Shown piece after piece: positions 1 to 6,601 of a stretch of 6,873 bases of DNA (positions within the stretch are counted from its first letter, which is position 1; each line of letters begins with the position of its first letter). The notes below the pieces were generated by a model. The model made no database searches. It was not told the DNA's origin and saw nothing but the letters and a program-made list of their open reading frames with translations. A program made the position numbers and the translations under genes. Source of the stretch: JBBSEZ01 sp038239195 (lineage in GTDB: Bacteria; Planctomycetota; Planctomycetia; Gemmatales; Gemmataceae); assembly GCA_038239195.1 (NCBI GenBank), contig JBBSEZ010000502.1, positions 1-6,873 on the forward strand, in the 5' to 3' direction.

Positions 1-42
1 GCGGCCCCCCCCTACTGCGTTGGGGTTCCGCCCAAAACCCCC

Positions 43-103
43 CGCGCCAAACGACAAGCAAGATGGGGGGGCGCGCTCCCCATCTTGCTTGTCGTTTCGC
101 GCG
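43..103. repeat. Large near-perfect palindrome upstream of the first gene
   Basis: Bases 49-68 and 78-97 are exact reverse complements over 20 bp, separated by a 9-nt loop (GGGCGCGCT, 69-77). Beyond one C/C mismatch (48 and 98), five more pairs (43-47 with 99-103) extend the stem to 25 bp. A further GGGGTT (22-27) could pair with AACCCC (105-110) across an asymmetric interior loop. The pairing is Watson-Crick on both strands, so it could act as DNA (cruciform, protein site, dispersed palindromic repeat) or as a hairpin in RNA from either strand. No T tract follows on the + side, so it is not a canonical intrinsic terminator for an upstream + strand gene. Copy number in the genome cannot be judged from here. 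Confidence 0.9.
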
Positions 104-119
104 AAACCCCAGAATCTTC

Positions 120-148
120 TTGCCTTCCCTTCCCCGCCGCGTTACTTT
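120..148 (+). promoter_or_regulatory. Weak candidate promoter for the PSCyt1/DUF1549 - DUF1501 operon
   Basis: TTGCCT (120-125) and TACTTT (143-148) are separated by 17 nt and match the sigma-70 consensus at 4/6 and 3/6 positions. They lie in one of the less GC-rich parts of the leader, about 130 nt upstream of the chosen start. The same TTGCnn / TACTnT pattern with 17-nt spacing recurs before the small gene at 6608. The match is weak, and planctomycete promoters are poorly defined, so this is only a candidate. Confidence 0.2.
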
Positions 149-261
149 CTCAGCATTGCGTTGTTTCATGCCTCGGAGGAAAGCGCCCTCCCCCCCGCAC
201 CGCCTGCCTGCCACGACCCACCAACTTTCCCTCCCCACCGTTCGCTGAGGGAAGACTCACC

Positions 262-267
262 GGAGGA
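262..267 (+). promoter_or_regulatory. Shine-Dalgarno site fixing the start at 275
   Basis: GGAGGA lies 7 nt before the ATG at 275. It decides the start: the same frame is open back to an ATG at 20, but that extension would translate through the 43-103 palindrome and bury the signal peptide internally. A modest hairpin (226-233 with 247-254, 8 bp including one G·U, 13-nt loop) ends 7 nt before this site and might affect access to it. Confidence 0.8.
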
Positions 268-274
268 CCGCGGA

Positions 275-2755
275 ATGCGCTCCCCTCGCCTCACCCGCCA
301 CGTGCTTCTGCTCGGCCTCGGCTCGTTGCTGTTCGTGCCGTTCGCGCGCTCGGCCGCCGCGCCCGCCAAGGCCCCCACTCCCATCGCGCTCCCGGGGGGC
401 GGCAGCGTCACCAAGGTCGATTTCGAGCGCCACGTCATGGGCCTGCTCGGCCGCATGGGCTGCAACTCCGGCTCGTGTCACGGCTCCTTCCAGGGCAAGG
501 GCGGGCTGCGGCTGTCGCTGTTCGGCTACGACCCCGCCAAGGACTACGCGGCCCTGACGCGCGAGGCCAACGGCCGGCGCGTCTCCATCGACAACCCCGA
601 CAACAGCCTGCTCCTCCTCAAGGCCACCGGCCAGGTGCCGCACGGCGGCCTCACGCGCTTCAGCAAGGAATCGTGGTCCTATCGCGTCCTCCGCGCCTGG
701 ATCGCCCAAGGCGCCGGTTGGACCAAGGGCAGCGGCGACGTCGCCAGCATTCGCATCACGCCGCCCGAACAGGCGTTCGCGCGGCCCGGCCTGACGGCCC
801 AGCTCCGCGTTCGCGCCACGTTCGCCGATGGGCAGAGCGAGGACATCACGCCCCTGTGCGACTTCCGCACCAACGATGACGCCGTCGCCGAGGTAACCTC
901 CCTGGGCGCCGTCAAGGCATCGCGGCCCGGCGATACGTCGATCATCGTTTCTTACCGCGGCCAGGTGTTGCCGGTGCGCGTGCTCGTGCCCACGGTCCCC
1001 GCCCCCGGGTTCCGCTACCCCGCCGTGCCGACCGTCAACTTCATCGACGTCGAGGTGTTCGCCAAGCTCCGCCGCCTCAACATGGTGCCGTCCGACCTTT
1101 GCACCGACAGCGAGTTTCTGCGCCGGGTCACGCTCGACACCGTCGGCACCTTGCCCACGCCGACCGAGGTGCGTGCCTTCCTCGCCGACAAGCGCGCCGA
1201 CAAGCGCGCCCGCAAGATCGACGAACTGCTCGCTCACCCCATGCACGCCGCCCTCTGGGCCACCAAGTTCTGCGACATAACGGGGAACAACACCGACGCC
1301 CTCGAAAACCCGCAGCAGCGCCGCGCCCATCTCAGCCAGATGTGGCACGATTGGTTCCGCAAGCGCGTGGCCGACAACATGCCCTACGACGAGCTCGTCA
1401 AGGGCGTGTTCTGCGCCACCAGCCGCGAGGGCAAGGCCCCCGAGGACTACGTCAAGGACGTGACCGCTCGCGAAGAGGAGATGGACGCCGGCCGCAAGCC
1501 CAGCTATGCCGACCGGCCCAGCCTCGATCTGTTCTGGCGCCGGCAGCAGCGCGTCACCATCGACCAGTGGGGCGAGAAGACCGCTGCGGCCTTCCTCGGC
1601 GTGCGCCTCGAATGCGCCCAGTGCCACAAGCACCCGTTCGATCGCTGGACGCAGGCCGATTACCGCGCCTATGCCAACGTCTTCGCCCCGGTGCAGTTCG
1701 GCATCTCGCCCGAGTCGGCCAAGACGTTCCGCGCCGTCAACGTCGAGCGCCAGAAGGAGACCGTCGAGCGCCAGAAGAAGCAGCGCATGAAGGGCGCCAA
1801 GGGCGTATTTCTCCCGCTTCCGCCTCTGCGCGAGGTCTTCATCGGGACGACCTCCAGGGGCAAGGCGGGCGGCCTGCTGCCGCACCCCGACACCAATCGG
1901 CCCCTGGCCCCCCGCGCCCTCGGCGGGCCGGAGATCGTCTTCGAGACGGGCCGCGACCCGCGCGTGGACCTCTTCGAGTGGATGCGGGCCCCCGAGAACC
2001 CGTTCTTCGCGCGCTCGTTCGCCAACCGCGTCTGGGGCCACTATTTCGGCATCGGCATCGTTCAGCCGGTGGACGACTTCTCGCTGGCCAACCCGCCGTC
2101 CAACCCGAAGTTGCTCGACGCCTTGGCCCGCGAGCTCGTCAAGAACAAGTACGACGTCCGCGCCCTGGAGCGAACGATCCTCAACTCGCGCACCTACCAG
2201 TTGAGTTCGACGCCCAACGCCACCAACAAGCTCGACCGCAACACCTACGCGCGCTCCTACGTCCGGCCGATGATGGCGGAGGTGGTCGTGGACATGCTCA
2301 ATGCCGCCCTCGGGGTCGGCGAGAAGTGGGGCCCCGAGGCGCCGGCGGGGGCGCGGGCCATCGAGATCGGCGCCAGCCGCGTGCAGAGCCCGGCGGTGGC
2401 GTATGCCTTCCGCGTGTTCGGCCGTCCGCCGCGCACCAGCGCCTGCGACTGCGAGCGCGCCATGGAGCCGGGCCTGGCGCAGAAGCTGTTCCTCATGGCC
2501 GACCCCAACTTGCAGATCAAGTTGAAGGCCCCGACCAACCGGCTCGGCAAGCTGGTCGTGCCGGCCAAAACGGACGCGGAAGTGCTCGACGAATTGTTCC
2601 TGGCGACGCTCTCGCGCCTGCCGACGAAGGCGGATCGGGATCGGTTCGCCGAGTTCGTCGCCGAGACCGACGCGCCGGGCCGGACGAGGCGCGACCGCTT
2701 CAACGACGCCCTGTGGGCCCTCATCAACACGACGGAGTTCATTTTCAACCATTAG
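275..2755 (+). CDS. PSCyt1-like / Ig-like / DUF1549 / DUF1553 exported cytochrome-c-like protein
   Basis: The 826-aa product starts with a Sec-type signal peptide (residues 1 to about 29: basic start, Leu-rich core, Ala-rich cleavage region). A PSCyt1-like domain (about 47-150) carries a CX4CH motif, C63...C68-H69, with His123 in a VPHGG motif as a possible distal haem ligand (inference). A bacterial Ig-like domain (Big_2 type) follows at about 155-240. DUF1549 (PSCyt2) spans about 255-460 and ends with a classic CxxCH, C447-A-Q-C450-H451, in CAQCHKHPFDRW. DUF1553 (PSD1) covers about 560-815, with the conserved FANRVWGHYFG and GRPPR...CDCER (C724, C726) motifs. Length and domain order fit this planctomycete family. 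The enzymatic role is not established; periplasmic or cell-surface redox or carbohydrate-related roles have been suggested. It is the first gene of a pair with the DUF1501 gene 51 nt downstream. Odd points are two short in-frame tandem duplications (1184-1210 and 1739-1780) and the non-canonical first haem motif. Confidence 0.95.
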   Translation: MRSPRLTRHVLLLGLGSLLFVPFARSAAAPAKAPTPIALPGGGSVTKVDFERHVMGLLGRMGCNSGSCHGSFQGKGGLRLSLFGYDPAKDYAALTREANGRRVSIDNPDNSLLLLKATGQVPHGGLTRFSKESWSYRVLRAWIAQGAGWTKGSGDVASIRITPPEQAFARPGLTAQLRVRATFADGQSEDITPLCDFRTNDDAVAEVTSLGAVKASRPGDTSIIVSYRGQVLPVRVLVPTVPAPGFRYPAVPTVNFIDVEVFAKLRRLNMVPSDLCTDSEFLRRVTLDTVGTLPTPTEVRAFLADKRADKRARKIDELLAHPMHAALWATKFCDITGNNTDALENPQQRRAHLSQMWHDWFRKRVADNMPYDELVKGVFCATSREGKAPEDYVKDVTAREEEMDAGRKPSYADRPSLDLFWRRQQRVTIDQWGEKTAAAFLGVRLECAQCHKHPFDRWTQADYRAYANVFAPVQFGISPESAKTFRAVNVERQKETVERQKKQRMKGAKGVFLPLPPLREVFIGTTSRGKAGGLLPHPDTNRPLAPRALGGPEIVFETGRDPRVDLFEWMRAPENPFFARSFANRVWGHYFGIGIVQPVDDFSLANPPSNPKLLDALARELVKNKYDVRALERTILNSRTYQLSSTPNATNKLDRNTYARSYVRPMMAEVVVDMLNAALGVGEKWGPEAPAGARAIEIGASRVQSPAVAYAFRVFGRPPRTSACDCERAMEPGLAQKLFLMADPNLQIKLKAPTNRLGKLVVPAKTDAEVLDELFLATLSRLPTKADRDRFAEFVAETDAPGRTRRDRFNDALWALINTTEFIFNH
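1184..1210 (+). repeat. 12-bp in-frame tandem repeat in the DUF1549 region
   Basis: GCCGACAAGCGC occurs twice head to tail (1184-1195, 1196-1207), followed by GCC. It encodes ADKR-ADKR-A (residues 304-312) between two helices of the DUF1549 domain. The copies are identical at the DNA level, which suggests a recent slippage duplication rather than an old functional repeat (inference). Confidence 0.85.
1739..1780 (+). repeat. 21-bp in-frame tandem duplication between DUF1549 and DUF1553
   Basis: Two 21-nt units (1739-1759, 1760-1780) match at 19 of 21 positions and encode NVERQKE and TVERQKK (residues 489-502). They form a short charged, probably helical insertion in the connector between the CxxCH segment and the DUF1553 domain. 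Confidence 0.8.
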
Positions 2756-2769
2756 GCCGCTTGCGGCCT
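2754..2769. repeat. Small inverted repeat over the stop codon of the first gene
   Basis: AGGCCGC (2754-2760) and GCGGCCT (2763-2769) are perfect reverse complements around TT. As RNA this gives a 6-bp stem with a CUUG tetraloop. It includes the last two bases of the TAG stop and lies in the 51-nt gap before the DUF1501 gene. There is no T tract, so read-through into the next gene is expected. It could tune relative expression or mRNA stability within the operon (inference). Confidence 0.6.
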
Positions 2770-2806
2770 GGCGTTCCGGCTGACTTCCTAAGGGGGGGAC
2801 TTACTC

Positions 2807-4156
2807 ATGACCATGCGTTCGACGGATTGCGAAGGGTTTCACCGGCGCGACTTCTTGAAGATCGGCGCCTCGGCGGGCCTGCTCGGGCTGAGCCTGCCGC
2901 AGCTGTTGCAGTTGGAGGCCACGGCGGCGCGGGCGCCCGCGCCGGCCGGCCGCGCCGACCGCAAGGCGACCTCCGTCATCATGCTGTGGTTGGGCGGGGG
3001 CCCGGCCACGATCGACATGTGGGACCTGAAGCCCGGCGCGCCGGAAGGCATCCGCGGGCTGTTCAAGCCGATCAACACGCGGGCGGCGGGGGTGCAGATC
3101 GGCGAGCACATGCCGAAGTTGGCCGAGGTGGCCGACAAGGCCACCTTCGTCCGCTCGCTGCACCACACCATTCCGTCGCACGGCCCGGCCACGGTCTTCA
3201 TGACCACCGGCAACAAGCCGACGCCGGCGGTGCAGTACCCCGCGCTCGGCTCGCTGGTGACCAAGTTCAAGCCGGCCGAGAAGGGCGTTCCCCCCTACGT
3301 CAGCTTCGGCGAGATCCGCGGCGGGACGGCGGGGACCTCGGGCTACCTGGGCACGGCCTACAACCCGTTCATCATCGAGGGGTCTGCCAGCGGGAAGGGC
3401 GGGAAGGCCGGGGGGACGATGCAGGTGCGCGGCATCCAGTTGCCGAACGGCTTCACCCTCCGCGACCTCGAAAAGCGCGACCAGCTCCTGCGCGGCTTCG
3501 ACAGCACGTTCCGGGCGGTCGATAAGTCGGCCGACGTGGTCGATGGGTTCGACGCCTTCCACAAGCAGGCGCTGGAGATCCTGCGCGCCGAGAAGACGCG
3601 CAACGCGTTCAAGCTGGAGCTGGAGAGCGCCGCCCTGCGGGCGCGCTACGGCGCCACGCCGTTCGGGCAAGGGGCGCTGGCCGCGCGGCGCCTGGTCGAG
3701 GCGGGCGTGCGCTTCGTCACGCTGAGCCTGGGCGGCTGGGACACCCACGGCCGCAACTTCGACGCGCTGTCCCGCCGGCTGCTGCCGACGTTGGATCAGA
3801 CGCTGGCGGCCCTGATCGGCGACCTGGCCGAGCGCGGCATGCTCGACCGCACCATCGTCTACTGCGCCGGCGAGTTTGGCCGGACGCCGAAGATCAACAA
3901 GAACGCCGGGCGCGACCACTGGGCGCGGTCGATGGCCGTGGTGCTGGCGGGCGGCGGCTTCAAGCGCGGCTACGCCCACGGCACGACCGACGCGCAGGGC
4001 ATGGCGCCGGCCACCGAGCCGGTCACGCCGGACGACGTGTCGGCCACGCTGTTCCACACGCTGGGGATCAACCCGCACGCCGAACTGATGACGGCGTCGG
4101 GTCGGCCCATCACGTTGTTCCGCGAGGGCAAGATCGTCAACAAGCTGCTCGCGTGA
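2807..4156 (+). CDS. Tat-exported DUF1501 family protein
   Basis: The 449-aa product has the normal length for DUF1501, a family related to the sulfatase/alkaline-phosphatase fold. The N-terminus carries a twin-arginine signal, HRRDFLKIG with R13-R14, followed by a Leu/Ala-rich stretch (about 19-41), implying export in folded form. Conserved family motifs follow: WLGGGPATIDMWD (61-73), SLHHTIPSHGPA (117-128), LGGWDTHGRNF (308-318), and CAGEFGRTP (353-361) leading into GRDHW (368-372). The Asp and His residues in these are candidate metal or catalytic ligands by analogy to the fold; no activity is proven. The start at 2807 sits 8 nt after AAGGGGGGG (2790-2798); an ATG two codons later (2813) is an alternative with little effect. 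The gene is translated from the same presumed transcript as the PSCyt1/DUF1549/DUF1553 gene, its usual neighbour in planctomycetes, and a strong RNA hairpin begins 18 nt after its stop. Confidence 0.95.
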   Translation: MTMRSTDCEGFHRRDFLKIGASAGLLGLSLPQLLQLEATAARAPAPAGRADRKATSVIMLWLGGGPATIDMWDLKPGAPEGIRGLFKPINTRAAGVQIGEHMPKLAEVADKATFVRSLHHTIPSHGPATVFMTTGNKPTPAVQYPALGSLVTKFKPAEKGVPPYVSFGEIRGGTAGTSGYLGTAYNPFIIEGSASGKGGKAGGTMQVRGIQLPNGFTLRDLEKRDQLLRGFDSTFRAVDKSADVVDGFDAFHKQALEILRAEKTRNAFKLELESAALRARYGATPFGQGALAARRLVEAGVRFVTLSLGGWDTHGRNFDALSRRLLPTLDQTLAALIGDLAERGMLDRTIVYCAGEFGRTPKINKNAGRDHWARSMAVVLAGGGFKRGYAHGTTDAQGMAPATEPVTPDDVSATLFHTLGINPHAELMTASGRPITLFREGKIVNKLLA

Positions 4157-4174
4157 CGCTCGCCGCAGCCAGAA

Positions 4175-4218
4175 GCGATGCGCCCCGGAGGCCCGCGAGG
4201 GCTTTTGGGGCGCTTCGC
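4175..4218 (+). terminator. Terminator-like RNA hairpin after the DUF1501 gene
   Basis: Bases 4180-4194 pair with 4199-4213 over 15 continuous pairs, closed by a GCGA (GNRA-type) tetraloop at 4195-4198. After one U/U mismatch, four more pairs (4175-4178 with 4215-4218) extend the stem. Three of the pairs are G·U (4187, 4188 and 4190 with 4206, 4205 and 4203), which would become unpaired C/A on the opposite strand. The structure is therefore best formed by + strand RNA, consistent with ending or protecting the DUF1501 operon transcript. It lacks an immediate U tract; the nearest T runs are at 4239-4242 and 4250-4254. It may thus be a non-canonical terminator or a 3'-end stabiliser. Confidence 0.6.
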
Positions 4219-4319
4219 GCCTATTCCTCCCCCAGGCATTTTCCCGAGATTTTTCGCAGCCGCTCCAAACCTTTCCCCCGGCGCCCTCGTCGAACTCACG
4301 TGCCCTCGTTGCGTTCGGG

Positions 4320-4339
4320 TGGGCCTCGAGCAAGGCCCA
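4320..4339. repeat. 7-bp inverted repeat in the leader region of the HEAT/STN gene
   Basis: TGGGCCT (4320-4326) and AGGCCCA (4333-4339) are perfect reverse complements around a 6-nt loop. It is followed by a short A run and lies about 140 nt before the next start. It lacks a T tract on either strand in the position a terminator would need. It could be an operator or a leader hairpin, and chance cannot be excluded in DNA this GC-rich. Confidence 0.45.
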
Positions 4340-4479
4340 AAAAGCCTGAGAATTGAGTGGCCAGCGAGCGCCCGGTCGGGTAACCTAGTTAGTTCTTGCC
4401 CCTCCTCCCGACTCGCAAGGGAAACCGAGGGGAACACCCATCGAAACAACGCACCGGCATCATTGATGGAGGTTAGCGA

Positions 4480-6408
4480 ATGCGAAGTCGTCTTCTGCTC
4501 CCGGCCCTGCTGTTTGGGCTTGGGCTGGCCGGGTTGGCAGTCGTTCCGCTGCCGGCCGCGGCCCCCCCGTCCAATACCAAGAGCGTGGCGCAGCTCATCG
4601 AGCAACTCAGCAGCGCCGAGTACGACGATCGGGAGGCCGCCACCGAGTCGCTGGAGTCGATCGGCGAGCCGGCCCTCGACGCGCTGCGCAAAGCAGCCTC
4701 GAGCCGCGACATGGAAGTGCGGAAACGCGCCGGCGAGCTGGTCGGCAAGATCGAGAAGCAGGCCGAACGCAATCGCATCCTGGCCCCGCGCCGCGTTCAC
4801 CTGGTGTACAAGAACACCCCCCTGCCCGAGGCGATCGCCGACTTCCGCGCCAAGAGCGGGTACAACCTCGTGCTGAGCGACCCCACCAACACGCTGCGCG
4901 CGCGCAAGGTCACGCTCGATACCGGCAACGTCCCCTTCTGGGAAGCGCTCGACCAGTTCTGCGCCAAGGCCAACCTGAGCGAGGGCGACCCGAACGCCAG
5001 GCCGATCGCGCCGCCCCCGGGCTTCGACCTGCCGCCCCCGCCGCTGCCCCCCGGGCGGGTGGCCCCCCCTCTGCGCCGAGGCGGCATCCGCGCCGTGCCG
5101 GCCCCCGCGCCTGCCAGGAAGAAGCTCGAAGCGCCGGCCAAGGCCCCCGCGCTGAAGGGCGTCAAGGCCGCTCCGGTCGCCGCTCCTGCCGTCGTGGTCA
5201 AGGAAGCCGTCAAGAAGGAAGCGGTCGTCCGGATCGCTCTGGCGGCCAAGCCGGCCCTTGCGCCCCCGCCCCCCCCGCCGGTTGCCGTCGCGCTGCCTGC
5301 CATCGCGCTGCCGCCAGGGGGCGGGTTTGCCCCCGGGATGCCTGGCCCGGGCGCGCCTCCGGGCGTGTGGGGTGGGGGCCGCCCGTTCGTGCCCGTGGCC
5401 CCCGGCCAGATCACCCTGATGGACGGCAAGCTCAGGGGCGACGCGACCGACGCCCGCACCGCCGTGCGCATCCGCGCCCTGAGCGCGGACCGCAGGTTCG
5501 GCGTGGCCCGCGACCGCGAGGTGCTCCTGGCGCTCCAGATCACTCCCGAGCCGAAGTTGCAGTGGCAGCGCCTCCTGGCCATCAAGATCACCAGGGCCAT
5601 CGACGACAAGGGCCGTTCGCTCGGCGAGCCGATGGCGGCCGCGCCGGCCCCAGGGACCGTGGGCCTCGAGCCCGTCTTCGTCGGGGGCGGCTTGGGCGCC
5701 AGGGCCTCTTACCGCTACGTCCCCAACATGAATGCCGTGCTACACCAGTACGCCCCGGTGCGCCTGGTCCGGGCGGCCCCGTCCAAGATGCTGAAGGAAC
5801 TGTCGGGCATCGTCAGCGCCGAGGTCCTCAGCGAGCCCGAAGTGCTCCTCGTGGCCGACAACATTCTGAAGGCCAAGGGCAAGAGCTTCACCGGCAAGCA
5901 GGGCGGGAAGTTCAAGATCGATACCCTCGACGTCCGTCCGGGCGGCCAGATCATCATGCAGTTCGAGTTCGAGCAGCCCCCCGGCGTCATCGCCGACAAC
6001 TTCAGCGTTCAGCCGTGGGGCCCGATGCCCGTCCTGGTGCCGGCGGTCCGGCCTGCCGTTCTGCCAGCCAAGGGGCGCGGCGGGCGTGCGGTGCCTGCCC
6101 CAGGCGGCGCCCTGGCCCTCAAGATCGTCATCGCCCCCGGCGGTGCCCCGGGCGGTGGCCCGATGATGATGCCGTACCAGCCCAGCAACTACCTCGGCAT
6201 CAGCCTCCGCGACGACAAGGGCAACGTCCTGCCCGTCAGCGTCAACCAGATCTGGAAGGGCGGGTTTGGTGGTGGCGTCAACCGCGACTTCCAGCTCGTC
6301 TACAACCCGCAGAAGGACCACGGCAAGGTGACGAAGTTGGTCTTCTCCGGCCGTCGCAACGTCGCTCTCAGCATCCCGTTCACGCTCGAGGACGTCAAGC
6401 TGCCGTGA
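4480..6408 (+). CDS. Exported HEAT-like / STN-like protein with Pro/Ala-rich linker
   Basis: The 642-aa product begins with a Sec signal peptide (1 to about 28: MRSR, Leu-rich core, PAAA cleavage region). Residues about 33-95 resemble one or two HEAT-type helical repeats (paired helices around DDREAATESLESIGEPALDA, then DMEVRKRAGEL). Residues about 105-167 (VHLVYKNTPLPEAIADFRAK, then VTLDTGNVPFWEALDQF) resemble the secretin/TonB short N-terminal (STN) fold found in secretins and some planctomycete exported proteins. A Pro/Ala/Lys-rich linker (about 172-308) follows, including a run of six Pro. The C-terminal half is unrecognised and probably beta-rich; it contains two similar DDKG turns (375-378 in DDKGRSL, 578-581 in DDKGNVL) that may mark two related modules. 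No secretin pore domain is visible, so it is not a secretin. The start is supported by TGGAGGT (4467-4473). The gene appears to be its own unit, with a hairpin upstream and an intrinsic terminator downstream. Function is unknown; a periplasmic scaffold or binding role is inference. Confidence 0.88.
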   Translation: MRSRLLLPALLFGLGLAGLAVVPLPAAAPPSNTKSVAQLIEQLSSAEYDDREAATESLESIGEPALDALRKAASSRDMEVRKRAGELVGKIEKQAERNRILAPRRVHLVYKNTPLPEAIADFRAKSGYNLVLSDPTNTLRARKVTLDTGNVPFWEALDQFCAKANLSEGDPNARPIAPPPGFDLPPPPLPPGRVAPPLRRGGIRAVPAPAPARKKLEAPAKAPALKGVKAAPVAAPAVVVKEAVKKEAVVRIALAAKPALAPPPPPPVAVALPAIALPPGGGFAPGMPGPGAPPGVWGGGRPFVPVAPGQITLMDGKLRGDATDARTAVRIRALSADRRFGVARDREVLLALQITPEPKLQWQRLLAIKITRAIDDKGRSLGEPMAAAPAPGTVGLEPVFVGGGLGARASYRYVPNMNAVLHQYAPVRLVRAAPSKMLKELSGIVSAEVLSEPEVLLVADNILKAKGKSFTGKQGGKFKIDTLDVRPGGQIIMQFEFEQPPGVIADNFSVQPWGPMPVLVPAVRPAVLPAKGRGGRAVPAPGGALALKIVIAPGGAPGGGPMMMPYQPSNYLGISLRDDKGNVLPVSVNQIWKGGFGGGVNRDFQLVYNPQKDHGKVTKLVFSGRRNVALSIPFTLEDVKLP

Positions 6409-6444
6409 CGTTCTTGCAATGGCTGCCGAGAAGGCGCCGAACAA

Positions 6445-6495
6445 CCAGGGGCCGCGGGGGGGGACGTTCTGCCTCGCGGCGCCCGGGATTTTTTT
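6445..6495 (+). terminator. Intrinsic terminator after the HEAT/STN gene
   Basis: Bases 6448-6456 pair with 6475-6484 over nine G-C pairs with one bulged G (6481). Three inner pairs (6457-6459 with 6472-6474, one G·U) close a 12-nt loop. Two more pairs (6445-6446 with 6485-6486) are possible past a bulged A. Seven T follow at 6489-6495. The stem begins 36-39 nt after the stop at 6408. This is the clearest intrinsic terminator in the window and separates the small downstream gene from the HEAT/STN gene. Confidence 0.7.
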
Positions 6496-6537
6496 GTGGG
6501 CTCGCCAAAGCCCGGCAAATTCTGCCTCCGAACGACG

Positions 6538-6566
6538 TTGCAACAAGGGGAAGGAAAAGGTACTAT
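6538..6566 (+). promoter_or_regulatory. Candidate sigma-70-type promoter for the small Cys-rich gene, with a GTAC dyad
   Basis: TTGCAA (6538-6543) and TACTAT (6561-6566) are separated by exactly 17 nt and each match the consensus at 4/6 positions, keeping the key T, A and last T of the -10 box. Transcription would start near 6573, giving a leader of about 35 nt. The -10 box is embedded in GTACTATGTAC (6560-6570), a dyad of two self-complementary GTAC half-sites, and a third GTAC lies at 6575-6578. A regulator bound there would block the promoter (inference). Placement just after a terminator and before a strong SD makes the promoter plausible. Confidence 0.45.
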
Positions 6567-6593
6567 GTACTCCCGTACACGCATACGCCAGAC

Positions 6594-6601
6594 AAAGGAG
6601 G
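6594..6601 (+). promoter_or_regulatory. Strong Shine-Dalgarno site fixing the start at 6608
   Basis: AAAGGAGG lies 6 nt before the ATG at 6608, the best SD in the window. It decides the start against an in-frame ATG at 6419, which has no SD, lies 10 nt after the previous stop and would force translation through the terminator and candidate promoter. Confidence 0.8.

Larger units (their letters stand above)
4157..4479. other. Gene-free stretch between the DUF1501 gene and the HEAT/STN gene
   Basis: This 323-nt region has no credible gene. Reading frames crossing it on either strand lack a start with an SD and run into neighbouring genes in the wrong frame. It holds the hairpin at 4175-4218, short T runs at 4239-4242 and 4250-4254, an inverted repeat at 4320-4339, and an AT-richer patch at 4381-4394 (TAACCTAGTTAGTT). 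A weak promoter-like pair is TGGCCA (4358-4363), 17 nt, then TAACCT (4381-4386). The region ends with TGGAGGT (4467-4473), a good SD 7 nt before the ATG at 4480. A promoter for the next gene is expected here, but I cannot place it with confidence. Confidence 0.6.

Noticed and set aside
20..274. N-terminal extension of the first gene back to the ATG at 20
   Set aside because: It would translate through the palindrome, add about 85 residues before a normal signal peptide, and ignore the strong SD 7 nt before the ATG at 275.
257..2752. An 831-codon open frame on the - strand antisense to the first gene
   Set aside because: It mirrors the real gene almost exactly, has a low-complexity Arg/Gly/Ala/Leu-rich translation with no domain, and is expected from strong G/C bias at third codon positions of the + strand gene.
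1099..3525. An 808-codon + strand frame crossing both the first gene and the DUF1501 gene
   Set aside because: The translation is Arg/Pro/Ala-rich with no recognisable motifs, while the overlapped frames carry clear family motifs. It is a GC-bias shadow.
2801..4333. A 510-codon - strand frame antisense to the DUF1501 gene
   Set aside because: Arg/Ala/Gly-rich translation without motifs, no SD at its start, and fully explained by codon bias of the real gene.
4353..4386. TTGAGT (4353-4358) with TAACCT (4381-4386) as a promoter for the HEAT/STN gene
   Set aside because: The 22-nt spacing is too long for a sigma-70-type promoter. An alternative using TGGCCA (4358-4363) has proper spacing but weak matches, so it is only mentioned in the gene-free region entry.
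6498..6513. GGGCT / AGCCC 5-bp hairpin after the seven-T run
   Set aside because: It is short, lies after the T tract rather than before it, and has no T run on the opposite strand in the right position. Such stems are common by chance at this GC content.
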